Source of the DNA: Chania multitudinisentens RB-25
GTDB lineage: Bacteria > Pseudomonadota > Gammaproteobacteria > Enterobacterales > Enterobacteriaceae
Direction: 5' to 3'
Assembly (NCBI RefSeq): GCF_000520015.2
Contig: NZ_CP007044.2
Span: forward strand, 620,001 to 684,000
DNA length: 64,000 nucleotides
The notes beneath the pieces are model-generated. The model was not told the origin of the DNA. It made no database searches and was given only the letters and a program-made list of their open reading frames with translations. Made by a program: the position numbers and the translations under genes. This document shows positions 51,514 to 60,197 of this stretch, one piece after another. Positions within the stretch are counted from its first letter, which is position 1; each line of letters begins with the position of its first letter.

Positions 51514-53152
51514 CATCCGCCCCCTGCTGCTGACCAGCACGGGCATCAAGCCCGCACAATCCCTGATAGACCCAACGGGTGAATTCACTCTCCCGCAGGG
51601 CATCACCCCAGGCGATAGGCCGCACGCCTTTCCAGCGTTCATTCAGGAAATGAGAAAGCTGCTCGATAGATTGTTGTGGCGTGGTGACGTTAAAACGCGC
51701 CAGCAGCCCGGCGGCTCGGCAGGCACAGAGTTCCCCCTGGCAGGTACCCATGCCAACGCGGGTGCGGCGGCGCAGATCGACCAGATTGTTGACGGTAAGA
51801 GAATTCACCGCATAACGGACTTCACCGGCAGTCACGGCTTCACATTCGCACACCAGGCTGTTATCCAGCCGATCACCAGACTGCACCAGGCGAGCGCGAT
51901 CGCCATGGCGATAAACCGCCGAACCACGAATACTCGCCGGTAGTGAAACCACGCTGCGTACCGTTTCCTCCGCCGACTGCCGGGAACCTGGCAGCGCCAC
52001 TTCTGCGGTGGTGCAAGGGCTATCAATGCCCAATTTGGCACACACTTTGTCGGTCGCCCATTCCGCCATCAGCCGATAGGTCATCAGCTTGCCGCCGGTA
52101 ATGGTAATAAAGCCTTCCAATCCATCACGAACCGCGTGATCGAGCAGCACAATACCCCGGCTGACGTTGCGCCCGGAAGGATCGTCGTCGCTGGCTACCA
52201 ATGGCCGCACGCCCGCATAGGCACGCAGAATGCGGGTTTGTGCCAACGCCGGGGCCAACAGCGAGCCTTCACGAATCAATACATCCACTTCGTGCGGCGT
52301 GACCACTATATTGTCGATCTGATCGTAATCAATCCGGGTAGACGTAGTACCGATCAACGAAATGGTATCCCCCGGCACCAGAATGTCGGCATCGGCCGGC
52401 TTGCGGCAACGATTGATCACCCGATGATTGATACGGTGCCCCAGAATCAACAGCGCGCCTTTAGACGGCAGCATACGAACGCGTAAATCGGCATATTCAG
52501 CAATCTGCTGGCCCCAGATCCCAGCAGCGTTCACCACGATCTGCGCATAAATGTTGTATTGACGCGCAGCCTGATGGTCGATAACGCGCACTCCGGTTAC
52601 ACGATCACTCACGCGCAACAGGCCAACCACCTGATGATAGGTGAGGATCTGCGCACCCTGTTCACGCGCATCAAGCATGTTGGCGGCGGTCAGCCGGAAA
52701 GGGTCAACCGTGCCATCCGGCACCCGAACAACGCCGATCAGCGCCGGATTGACCGCCGGCTCCAGGCGTAATGCCTGTTGAGGGCTAATCGCTTCTGCAT
52801 CAATCCCAGCCCGGCGACAAGCCGCAATAAACTCCTGCTGATACACCAATGAATCCTGCGGCAGCGTAATAAACAAACCATCGCTCGGTTCAATACAATG
52901 GTGGGCAATACGTTTCAGAATACGATTTTCTTCAATACATTCCCGAGCCGATTCAGCATCGGTCACGGCATAGCGCGCACCGCTGTGTAACAGCCCATGA
53001 TTGCGGCCTGTTGCCCCGGTGGCAATATCATGCCGCTCCAACAGCACACAGCGCAGGCCGCGCCGCGCACAATCGCGGGCGATGCCAGCCCCGGTAGCAC
53101 CACCACCAATAATGATCACATCCGTTTCGGTCACTGGTGAACTGTTGCTCAT
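51503..53152 (-). CDS. glpA: Anaerobic glycerol-3-phosphate dehydrogenase subunit A
   Basis: A 549-residue FAD-dependent catalytic subunit oxidising sn-glycerol-3-phosphate to DHAP. FAD motif TDVIIIGGGATGAGIARDCARRG, GATGRNHGLLHSGARYAV, and near residue 410 onward a BFD-like [2Fe-2S] domain (VCECEAVTAGEVRYAV ... GTCQGELCACRAAGLLAR). ATG 53152 follows AGGGGG and fits the family N-terminus. Divergent from glpT. Confidence 0.97.
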   Translation of the reverse strand: MSNSSPVTETDVIIIGGGATGAGIARDCARRGLRCVLLERHDIATGATGRNHGLLHSGARYAVTDAESARECIEENRILKRIAHHCIEPSDGLFITLPQDSLVYQQEFIAACRRAGIDAEAISPQQALRLEPAVNPALIGVVRVPDGTVDPFRLTAANMLDAREQGAQILTYHQVVGLLRVSDRVTGVRVIDHQAARQYNIYAQIVVNAAGIWGQQIAEYADLRVRMLPSKGALLILGHRINHRVINRCRKPADADILVPGDTISLIGTTSTRIDYDQIDNIVVTPHEVDVLIREGSLLAPALAQTRILRAYAGVRPLVASDDDPSGRNVSRGIVLLDHAVRDGLEGFITITGGKLMTYRLMAEWATDKVCAKLGIDSPCTTAEVALPGSRQSAEETVRSVVSLPASIRGSAVYRHGDRARLVQSGDRLDNSLVCECEAVTAGEVRYAVNSLTVNNLVDLRRRTRVGMGTCQGELCACRAAGLLARFNVTTPQQSIEQLSHFLNERWKGVRPIAWGDALRESEFTRWVYQGLCGLDARAGQQQGADDAI

Positions 53153-53215
53153 CACGCCCCCTGAATCTGTAATTATCGCCTTATTGATACACAATCATTG
53201 AGGGTTTTGTTTGAT

Positions 53216-53235
53216 AAGGAACAATAACGAACAAA
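53216..53235. promoter_or_regulatory. Candidate GlpR operator 1
   Basis: AAGGAACAATAACGAACAAA, an imperfect dyad (TTGTTCGTTATTGTTCC on the other strand) close to the GlpR consensus with TTCG/CGAA half-sites. It lies 64 bp upstream of glpA. Confidence 0.6.
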
Positions 53236-53269
53236 AATCGAAAGTAAAATGGCCTTAAAAATTCGGTGT

Positions 53270-53285
53270 TGTGATCATAATCACT
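53270..53285. promoter_or_regulatory. CRP-like site in the glpA-glpT control region
   Basis: TGTGA-TCATAA-TCACT matches 9 of 10 CRP half-site bases, about 120 bp upstream of glpA. Consistent with catabolite control of both divergent operons. Confidence 0.65.
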
Positions 53286-53405
53286 AATTTGTTGCATTTT
53301 CCCATTTTAAAATGTTAACCAATCGCTCAGAATCCTTCGCTGCTTCATAAAAGTGTAACAATTGAGCCATTCATCACAGAGACTCACCAGGGTTTTGACT
53401 AGGAT

Positions 53406-53457
53406 GACGCTCGTTATGGAACAATTTGCACCACTACCTACTATCCGCTCGAACATC
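53406..53457. promoter_or_regulatory. Candidate GlpR operators 2 and 3
   Basis: GACGCTCGTTATGGAACAAT (53406-53425) matches the GlpR dyad. CCGCTCGAACATCA nearby (about 53445-53458) carries a perfect CGAACAT half-site. Both lie within 110 bp upstream of glpT. Confidence 0.5.
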
Positions 53458-53513
53458 ACCAGGCTAGGTATTGCCTGTGGATGTCATAATTGATAAAGCC
53501 ATCGGAGGCGCTC

Positions 53514-54869
53514 ATGTTGAGTATTTTTAAGCCAGCCGCACACATTTCCCGTGTGCCGTTAGATAAGGTAGACCCGCTCTACCGTAAGCTGCGCTGGCAA
53601 ATTTTTATGGGGATTTTTTTCGGTTACGCCGCTTACTATCTGGTGCGTAAAAACTTTACTCTGGCGATGCCGTATCTGATCGAACAGGGTTTCAGCCGTG
53701 GTGATCTGGGCTTTGCCTTGTCAGGGATTTCCATCGCTTATGGTTTTTCCAAATTTATCATGGGTTCGGTTTCCGACCGTTCCAACCCGCGCGTCTTCCT
53801 GCCTGCGGGCCTGATACTGGCCTCGGCAGTGATGCTGTTTATGGGCTTTGTACCTTGGGCCACCTCCAGCATTGCCATTATGTTTGTCCTGCTGTTCCTG
53901 TGCGGCTGGTTCCAGGGCATGGGCTGGCCCCCCTGCGGCCGCACCATGGTGCACTGGTGGTCACAGAAAGAACGTGGCGGGATCGTTTCGGTGTGGAACT
54001 GTGCCCATAACGTGGGTGGTGGCCTGCCACCGCTGCTATTCCTGTTGGGGATGGCCTGGTTTAACGACTGGAAAGCGGCACTTTATATGCCCGCTTTCGC
54101 CGCTATTCTGGTGGCGCTGGTTGCCTTCGCCCTGATGCGCGATACGCCGCAATCCTGTGGCTTGCCTTCCATCGAAGAGTTCAAAAACGACTACCCGGAC
54201 GATTACAACGAAAAAGCGGAAGAAGAACTGACGGCTAAGCAGATCTTCATGCAGTACGTTTTCCCGAACAAACTGTTGTGGTACATCGCCATCGCTAACG
54301 TCTTCGTCTATCTGCTGCGTTACGGCATTCTGGACTGGTCGCCTACCTACCTGAAAGAAGTCAAACACTTCACGCTGGATAAGTCGTCCTGGGCCTATTT
54401 CCTGTACGAATACGCGGGTATTCCAGGCACCCTGCTGTGCGGCTGGATGTCAGATAAGGTGTTCAAAGGCAACCGTGGCGCCACCGGGGTGTTCTTCATG
54501 ACGTTGGTCACCATCGCCACCATCGTTTACTGGCTGAACCCGGTGGGTAATCCAGGGATCGATATGGCCTGTATGATCATCATCGGCTTCCTGATTTACG
54601 GCCCGGTCATGCTGATCGGCCTGCACGCGCTGGAACTGGCACCGAAAAAAGCGGCGGGTACCGCAGCGGGCTTCACCGGTCTGTTCGGTTACCTGGGTGG
54701 TTCGGTCGCTGCCAGCGCCATCGTCGGCTACACCGTAGACTATTTCGGTTGGGACGGCGGCTTTATGGTGATGATCGGCGGTAGCATCGGTGCAGTATTG
54801 CTGCTGCTGCTGACCATGATAAGCGAGAAGAAACATCACGAAGAAATTGCAGCCAAGCGTCGTAAGTAA
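53514..54869 (+). CDS. glpT: sn-Glycerol-3-phosphate:phosphate antiporter GlpT
   Basis: A 451-residue MFS transporter with twelve helices (WQIFMGIFFGYAAYYLVRKNFTLAMPYLIEQG, GWFQGMGWPPCGRTMVHWW, NCAHNVGGGLPP). It exchanges external G3P for cytosolic phosphate and is the entry route for fosfomycin. The two substrate-binding Arg regions (YYLVRKNFT and YLLRYGILDW) are conserved. ATG 53514 follows GGAGG. A terminator hairpin separates it from glpQ. Confidence 0.97.
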   Translation: MLSIFKPAAHISRVPLDKVDPLYRKLRWQIFMGIFFGYAAYYLVRKNFTLAMPYLIEQGFSRGDLGFALSGISIAYGFSKFIMGSVSDRSNPRVFLPAGLILASAVMLFMGFVPWATSSIAIMFVLLFLCGWFQGMGWPPCGRTMVHWWSQKERGGIVSVWNCAHNVGGGLPPLLFLLGMAWFNDWKAALYMPAFAAILVALVAFALMRDTPQSCGLPSIEEFKNDYPDDYNEKAEEELTAKQIFMQYVFPNKLLWYIAIANVFVYLLRYGILDWSPTYLKEVKHFTLDKSSWAYFLYEYAGIPGTLLCGWMSDKVFKGNRGATGVFFMTLVTIATIVYWLNPVGNPGIDMACMIIIGFLIYGPVMLIGLHALELAPKKAAGTAAGFTGLFGYLGGSVAASAIVGYTVDYFGWDGGFMVMIGGSIGAVLLLLLTMISEKKHHEEIAAKRRK

Positions 54870-54899
54870 TTTCACTGTCACAACGTTTCTGCATGATTT

Positions 54900-54922
54900 A
54901 AAGGCCGCCCTGCGGCCTTTTT
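54900..54922 (+). terminator. Intrinsic terminator between glpT and glpQ
   Basis: AAAGGCCGC-CCT-GCGGCCTTTTT, a 9-bp stem with a short U-tract. glpQ is thus read only on read-through or from its own promoter. Confidence 0.75.
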
Positions 54923-54951
54923 AATATCCCTACAACATGGAGAACAATAGA

Positions 54952-56043
54952 ATGCGGACTCAAGTCAAAGCCCTGCTGGCAGGCATCATTCTTGCCACCT
55001 CAATGGCCAGCATTGCGCAGGCGGTAGATAAAGTGGTTATCGCTCACCGTGGTGCCAGCGGCTATCTGCCGGAACACACTCTGCCCGCCAAAGCGATGGC
55101 TTTTGCCATGGGGGCAGATTATCTGGAACAGGATGTGGTCATGACCAAAGATGACCAGGTGATTGTTCTGCACGACCACTTCCTTGATCGGGTCACCGAT
55201 GTCGCGCAGAAGTTCCCCGATCGCCATCGTAAAGATGGCCGTTACTACGCCATCGACTTCACATTGCCTGAGATCCAGACACTGAAATTCACCGAAGAGT
55301 TTGTGGTGAAAGACGGCGTACAAACGCAGAAATTCCCCAACCGTTTCCCAATGTGGAAATCCGACTTCCGCATCCACACGCTACAGGATGAGATTGAAAT
55401 GATTCAAGGCATGAATCATTCAGCCGGAAAGAATGTGGGAATCTATGTGGAAACCAAAGCCCCCTGGTTCCATAAAATCGAAGGCAAAGATATCTCCAAA
55501 ACCGTGCTGGAAATCCTGAAATCCTACGGCTATACCAAGAAAGACGACAAAGTCTATCTGCAAAGCTTCGATGCACCGGATTTAGAACGGGTGAAAAAAG
55601 AGCTGCTGCCAGCGATGAACATGGATATCAAACTGGTTCAGTTGATCACCAATACCGGCGATCAGAAGGTGAGCGAAACCATGGTGATCCACCCAGATGG
55701 CAGCCTGACACCGTACAATTATGACTGGATGTATGAGCCTGGTGCGGCCGCCAAGCTGGCCAAATATGCCGATGGCATTGGGCCGTGGTATCCAATGATT
55801 GTCAAAAACACCTCCACGCCTGGGCATATTGAGTTAACCACCTTGGCGAAAGAAGCCAAACAGCAGGGCTTGCAGATCCACCCCTATACTTTCCGTGCCG
55901 ATCCTGGCCAGGTTCCTGCTTACGCCAAAGACTTCAACGATATGCTGAAAATCTTCTATATTGATGCAGACGTGGACGGCGTCTTTACCGACTTCCCGGA
56001 TAAGGGTGTCCAGTTCCTGCAACAGCACAAGCTGCACAAATAA
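54952..56043 (+). CDS. glpQ: Periplasmic glycerophosphodiester phosphodiesterase GlpQ
   Basis: 363 residues with a signal peptide (cleaved near AQA-VDKVV, about residue 24). HRGASGYLPEHT, YLEQDVVMTKDDQVIVLHDHFLDRVTDVA and ETKAPWFH provide the catalytic and Ca-binding residues. Hydrolyses deacylated phospholipids to G3P, which GlpT imports. ATG 54952 with GGAG upstream; ATG 54937 overlaps that site. Confidence 0.97.
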   Translation: MRTQVKALLAGIILATSMASIAQAVDKVVIAHRGASGYLPEHTLPAKAMAFAMGADYLEQDVVMTKDDQVIVLHDHFLDRVTDVAQKFPDRHRKDGRYYAIDFTLPEIQTLKFTEEFVVKDGVQTQKFPNRFPMWKSDFRIHTLQDEIEMIQGMNHSAGKNVGIYVETKAPWFHKIEGKDISKTVLEILKSYGYTKKDDKVYLQSFDAPDLERVKKELLPAMNMDIKLVQLITNTGDQKVSETMVIHPDGSLTPYNYDWMYEPGAAAKLAKYADGIGPWYPMIVKNTSTPGHIELTTLAKEAKQQGLQIHPYTFRADPGQVPAYAKDFNDMLKIFYIDADVDGVFTDFPDKGVQFLQQHKLHK

Positions 56044-56051
56044 CCCTCTTC

Positions 56052-56079
56052 AGCCCCGCCCACTTGCCGGGTGGGGCTT
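56052..56079 (+). terminator. Terminator after glpQ
   Basis: AGCCCCGCCC / GGGTGGGGCT stem with one wobble and a 7-nt loop, 10 bp past glpQ; weak U-tract. Confidence 0.6.
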
Positions 56080-56119
56080 CTCGCACCGCCCAATTGCACG
56101 CAATCGCTGTGGCAATCAT

Positions 56120-56893
56120 TCAAATAACCACCGGGCGAACGCGCTCGCTCAATCGCTTGTTAAACTGTGTCTTCGTCAGCCGCAGCCTGATTTTCTTTCC
56201 ATCGCGGGTAATGGTATGCCCTGAAGGTGTGATGATCTCAGTGCCGGCCGCGGTAAAAATGGCACTCATCGGGTTTTTATTGAAGGGTGATGCCTCTTCA
56301 AACGTGATAATGCGCCGACTCGGTTCCAGCTCCTCAACGGTGACATGCCGATAGTCCACCGCAAAGCGATATCCAATGCTCCAGCGCGCAGCCCCGCGTT
56401 TCCTGAAAGTCAGTTGGTAATATGACGCCTCTTTCACCACCTGATATTCGAGTGCGCCGTAGCTAACGCTCTCACCGTCCAACGGCACCATCAGGCGAGG
56501 GCTTTTCAGGCCAAAGCCAATATCCACCAGCCACAGACGCTCATCTAACTCAACAATATTCAGCACGTGGGTATCTGAGAAAGGGAACCATCGTTGCTCA
56601 ATGTCATCGTAGACAGTGCCTGTAATCAGGCTCACGGCCAGCCCGCACTCCTTCATTACCCAATGCAGTAACGTATTGAGCTCATAACACAGCCCCCCTT
56701 GCCCCTTAGTCAGAATTTTTTCGACAATATAGGCCTGGCTCAACGGCGTATCGGGTGCGTCAAAAATGCTCAAATTGTCAAAGGGCAACGACATCAAGCT
56801 GCTGGCAATCAGGTGGTTGATGCCATCCTTATCCCACTGCACGGCTTTATCCCAGCCGATACGGCGGTAAAAAGCAGCACTAATATTCTTCAT
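56120..56893 (-). CDS. Arylamine N-acetyltransferase family protein
   Basis: 257 residues. The NAT catalytic triad is visible: Cys69 in GQGGLCYELN, His109 in FSDTHVLNIVEL and Asp124 in LVDIGFG. Acetyl-CoA-dependent N-acetylation of arylamines or hydrazines is the family reaction; physiological substrate unknown. It follows an LLM flavoprotein gene by 13 bp, so the two are likely co-transcribed. Confidence 0.88.
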   Translation of the reverse strand: MKNISAAFYRRIGWDKAVQWDKDGINHLIASSLMSLPFDNLSIFDAPDTPLSQAYIVEKILTKGQGGLCYELNTLLHWVMKECGLAVSLITGTVYDDIEQRWFPFSDTHVLNIVELDERLWLVDIGFGLKSPRLMVPLDGESVSYGALEYQVVKEASYYQLTFRKRGAARWSIGYRFAVDYRHVTVEELEPSRRIITFEEASPFNKNPMSAIFTAAGTEIITPSGHTITRDGKKIRLRLTKTQFNKRLSERVRPVVI

Positions 56894-56906
56894 GACATTC
56901 CCTCAC

Positions 56907-57974
56907 TCATGCCCATTCACGTGTGATAAATGACCGAAATTCAGGTGCAATCACATTAGCCAGCACCTCAATATTATTTTTGACCAGATCGGGCGGCAAA
57001 GCCCCGGTATCCACATGAGCCAAGAATTGCTGCTGCCTGTAGAGCTGGTACTGATACTTCATCTTGGCAAGGATCGTTTTAGGCGAGCCAATCATCATGG
57101 CGTTATCAACGGCCAGTGAATGGTGCAGAAAATCAATCGACGCTGAATCAGAACGCAGTTCTCTCATCATCCCGTTGAAATAAGGGTAAAACTCCTCAAC
57201 AGCCTGAGCATCACTTTGCGCAGTATGGAACCAACTGGTGGTAGTGATCGGCATATCCTGAGCCTGATAGCCTGCGGCCACTGCCGCCCGCCGGTAAGCA
57301 TCAATCGTGGTTTTAAAGTTCAGGGAACTCCCTGCCAGCGTGGTCAGCACCATCGGCAGGCCTCTGTTTGCTGCGGCAATCGCGCTGCTGCTGTGGCCGC
57401 CAACGGCATGCCATATTTTCAGTTTCCCATCCAGGGGCTGTGGGTAGATACGTGCATTGGTCAGAGAGGAACGGAATCTCCCATGCCAGTTGATTGGCTG
57501 CTGTTTTTCACTGGCTTCATTGATCGCGGTAAGCAATTCAAGTTTTTCATCAAACAGTGCTTCATAATCATTAGGCGAGTATCCCAACAGACCAAAACCG
57601 CCTATCCGCGAACCACGCCCAACCACGATCTCTGTACGCCCGTTCGAGATCAGATCCAGCGTCGCAAAATCTTCAAAAACCCGCACCGGGTCCAGCGTAC
57701 TGATAACGGTGACTGAGCTCATCAGAGTGATATTTTTCGTGGCCTGTGCAGCAGCACTCAACATCACGGTGTGTGCCGCGCTGACAAATCCCTGCTCATG
57801 GCTTTCACCCAGTGCATAAATATCAAGACCTGCCGCTTCAGCCTGTATCGCCATGTCAATTAAATGCCTGACTCGCTCCTGTTCCGTAGATTTCTTACCG
57901 GTCAGCGGATTGGTCAGATGGGCTCCAATTGAGGAGATACCGATTTTGAATGGTAATTTACTGTTACTCATCAT
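56907..57974 (-). CDS. LLM-class flavin-dependent oxidoreductase
   Basis: A 355-residue luciferase-like TIM-barrel flavoprotein. Blocks: LIDMAIQAEAAGLDIYALGESHEQGFVSAAHTVMLSAAAQATKNITLMSSVTVISTLDPVRVFEDFATLDLISNGRTEIVVGRGS. Such enzymes use FMNH2 or F420; in enterobacteria FMN is expected. Substrate unknown. Pairs with the acetyltransferase gene downstream. Start 57974 or the adjacent ATG 57971. Confidence 0.85.
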   Translation of the reverse strand: MMSNSKLPFKIGISSIGAHLTNPLTGKKSTEQERVRHLIDMAIQAEAAGLDIYALGESHEQGFVSAAHTVMLSAAAQATKNITLMSSVTVISTLDPVRVFEDFATLDLISNGRTEIVVGRGSRIGGFGLLGYSPNDYEALFDEKLELLTAINEASEKQQPINWHGRFRSSLTNARIYPQPLDGKLKIWHAVGGHSSSAIAAANRGLPMVLTTLAGSSLNFKTTIDAYRRAAVAAGYQAQDMPITTTSWFHTAQSDAQAVEEFYPYFNGMMRELRSDSASIDFLHHSLAVDNAMMIGSPKTILAKMKYQYQLYRQQQFLAHVDTGALPPDLVKNNIEVLANVIAPEFRSFITREWA

Positions 57975-58102
57975 TAACGACTCAACAATTTCTCGTGTTT
58001 CTACGCCAATAAATAGGGGGCTTTCTCAATAGCTGCGCTTAATAGCGTTCCACATTAAACTTTCAGCTGGTGGACATATCTATTTAGCCCCATCTATATT
58101 GG

Positions 58103-58699
58103 TTATTTAATCAGGTCTAACTGCTTCATAAAGGTATAGTCATCGTAAAATAACCATTCTTCATCCATCGTGCCTTGTTCATTCCAGCGCGCAATGGTCG
58201 CCATTTCTATTTCAAAACGCTTACCGTTCGGCTGAATCACAGTACCGTCCGCCAGCACCATCGGCTTGGTAAAAGTGCCGCGCCATACGCCAGTTACCGC
58301 CGTATAAGTCCCCTGGCCGATACGTACATGATGGATCGGGTTTTCAGTATCCGGGGCAAACGCAAAAATCTTTTTAGAACGATCAAGGTGCTCTTTCAAA
58401 CCATAGGTCACTGAACCATCGGGATAATGAACAATAATATCTTTGGCGTGGCTTCTGTCCATTTCATCCCATTTTTGATGGCTGTAAACATTAAAGTCCA
58501 GGTCATCAAAGTTTCTGAGGTTTTTTTCCACCGTTTCCCGCTCTGCCTTAAACTCTTCCAACGTTTTATTGATGCGCTGTTCTGCGTTAGCATCAGAGGT
58601 GGTAGAAAAATCATCAGGCTTATTCTCTGCGGAAAATACGGAGAAACTCATCAGCAATGCGCTGATGATACCTGTTTTCAACATATTTTTACGGTTCAT
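58103..58699 (-). CDS. Exported SnoaL/NTF2-like protein
   Basis: 198 residues. Signal peptide (about 1-24, FSVFSA-ENK). The rest resembles SnoaL-like ester-cyclase family proteins of the NTF2 fold: WDEMDRSHAKDIIVHYPDGSVTYGLKEHLDRSKKIFAFAPDTENPIHHVRIGQGTYTAVTGVWRGTF...RFEIEMATIARWNEQGTMDEEWLFYDDYTFMKQL. The pattern implies a small-molecule or ligand pocket. Function unknown. Confidence 0.8.
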   Translation of the reverse strand: MNRKNMLKTGIISALLMSFSVFSAENKPDDFSTTSDANAEQRINKTLEEFKAERETVEKNLRNFDDLDFNVYSHQKWDEMDRSHAKDIIVHYPDGSVTYGLKEHLDRSKKIFAFAPDTENPIHHVRIGQGTYTAVTGVWRGTFTKPMVLADGTVIQPNGKRFEIEMATIARWNEQGTMDEEWLFYDDYTFMKQLDLIK

Positions 58700-58841
58700 T
58701 ATTAATATATCCTTATTATTTCAGTCGCTTATATTTTTATTCAAAGAATGATTTTTTAAATACTCTGAAATTAAAAGCGTTAACGAAACATTGTTGCACT
58801 TAAAATAATGCGAATCGCAGTATCATAAGTATATTGATAAA

Positions 58842-59051
58842 TTACTTAATCAGTTTGGCAAACATATACACACCGTTTTTATTCAGCGTGGTGATAATTT
58901 TATAATCTGCGTTAGCTTCCTTCGCCTGAGCAGCGATCTGCCCCTCTGCACTGTCAATGGTGGTAGCTCTGGCAGTAATATTTTGGGCAGCGCTAGTGAA
59001 AGAAACTAAAGTTAAAGCAGAGATTAATGCAAAATTTTTAATAAATTTCAT
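58842..59051 (-). CDS. DUF1471 (YhcN/BhsA/McbA) small periplasmic protein
   Basis: 69 residues: signal peptide (MKFIKNFALISALTLVSFTS-AAQ) and a compact DUF1471 domain (ITARATTIDSAEGQIAAQAKEANADYKIITTLNKNGVYMFAKLIK). Family members respond to acid, peroxide or copper stress and biofilm cues. Single gene in a very A+T-rich surround. Confidence 0.88.
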   Translation of the reverse strand: MKFIKNFALISALTLVSFTSAAQNITARATTIDSAEGQIAAQAKEANADYKIITTLNKNGVYMFAKLIK

Positions 59052-59479
59052 GGTAAATTCCTCGGTAAAAAATACTTTATTAACAACACCATTTGTTGAT
59101 GGAGAGGATGCTATTACAATTATTTCCTATTATGAACACCATATCTTTGCATGAGTTATTCAAAAAAAATGATGTAGATTGAAAATAAAGATTAACCACA
59201 TGATTTTATTTGGTAAAATAACCGTTTTAGATATGAGAAATCACACATTAACAAGCTAAAAATAAATAACATTCGTCATTAAATCACAAAAAAAATTAAC
59301 CATTATATTTACATGGAAATTATAAAACCGTTTTTAAACAGTGCAGCCCACAAATTACAGAAAAAATGCTCACTCAATGGCAAGGGTGCACACATCAGAA
59401 AAAATATCCAGCCTATGTAAAGTTGCATCTTCAAATAATCAAGGTATATATAAGCAATTGCGGCCAGAAGGGGGAATTT
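59052..59479. other. A+T-rich intergenic region
   Basis: 428 bp between divergent genes with poly-A/T runs and no credible ORF. The composition is clearly lower in G+C than the surrounding backbone, as often seen in H-NS-bound, horizontally acquired segments. Promoters of both neighbours must lie here. Confidence 0.5.
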
Positions 59480-60190
59480 ATGGAACGTTCGGCATTATTA
59501 CATCATCTGAAAACCTCATGTTATGCCTTATCGGCCATCGTGTTGAGCGGGTGGGTCGCCGATGCGCTGAACGAAGGGCTTATTTTCAAAATGATCTTGC
59601 GCTTTTTCCGCCCGGATGATGTTGAACGCTATTCACATCCGTTCAATGATGTGGCCAGTTTCCTGATCTGGTTTATTCCTTTACTCTTTACCACGTTGCT
59701 GCTGTTATTTGCTTCGGTGATGACATTACACCATGTCAAAAAACCACACCTCTACCGCATCACAAAAAGAAAACCGCTGGTTTTCTGCCCACACATTGTG
59801 GGTTCACCTCTGCTGGAGCAATTGCCCGCATTCTTGCAAACCTATCGGGCCGTTGAAAAAATATCACTGCTGATACCTGAATCGCTGCATCAGGAATATC
59901 AAACCAAACTGGTGACTCTTGCGAGGAACCAGAATTGCGAGATCCATCTGGTCAAAGAATATGATGATCTGCAAAAAATAACGCTTGAGCTAGAACAGTG
60001 GATAAAAAAAGAAGTGAAAAACAGACGGCACGCCGATCATACACCGCTGTTGTTTGATATTACCTACGCCTCTGCTGCCCGCAGCAGTGCTGCGTTATTT
60101 TGCAGCTTGGAGCAGGATATGGAACTCGTGCAACAAACCCCCGAAGGAACCTTATATTCCTATGACTTGATCTGCACCGTTCAGAAATAA
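59480..60190 (+). CDS. Two-TM protein with a CARF-like cytosolic domain
   Basis: 236 residues. TM1 is about 12-32, followed by a short polar loop and TM2 at about 58-86 (FLIWFIPLLFTTLLLLFASV). The C-terminal domain (about 98-236) has alternating strands and helices: KISLLIPESLHQEYQTKLVTLARNQNCEIHLVKEYDDLQK, then LLFDITYASAARSSAALFCSL. That last segment is built like the D-x-T-G-G-T-K-x-x-S-A-A strand-loop-helix of CARF/Rossmann nucleotide sensors, with Arg201 at the place of the Lys. I do not recognise a named family. No CRISPR array or cas gene in the window. ATG 59480 follows AGAAGGGGG. Confidence 0.6.
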   Translation: MERSALLHHLKTSCYALSAIVLSGWVADALNEGLIFKMILRFFRPDDVERYSHPFNDVASFLIWFIPLLFTTLLLLFASVMTLHHVKKPHLYRITKRKPLVFCPHIVGSPLLEQLPAFLQTYRAVEKISLLIPESLHQEYQTKLVTLARNQNCEIHLVKEYDDLQKITLELEQWIKKEVKNRRHADHTPLLFDITYASAARSSAALFCSLEQDMELVQQTPEGTLYSYDLICTVQK

Positions 60191-60197
60191 TCCGCCG

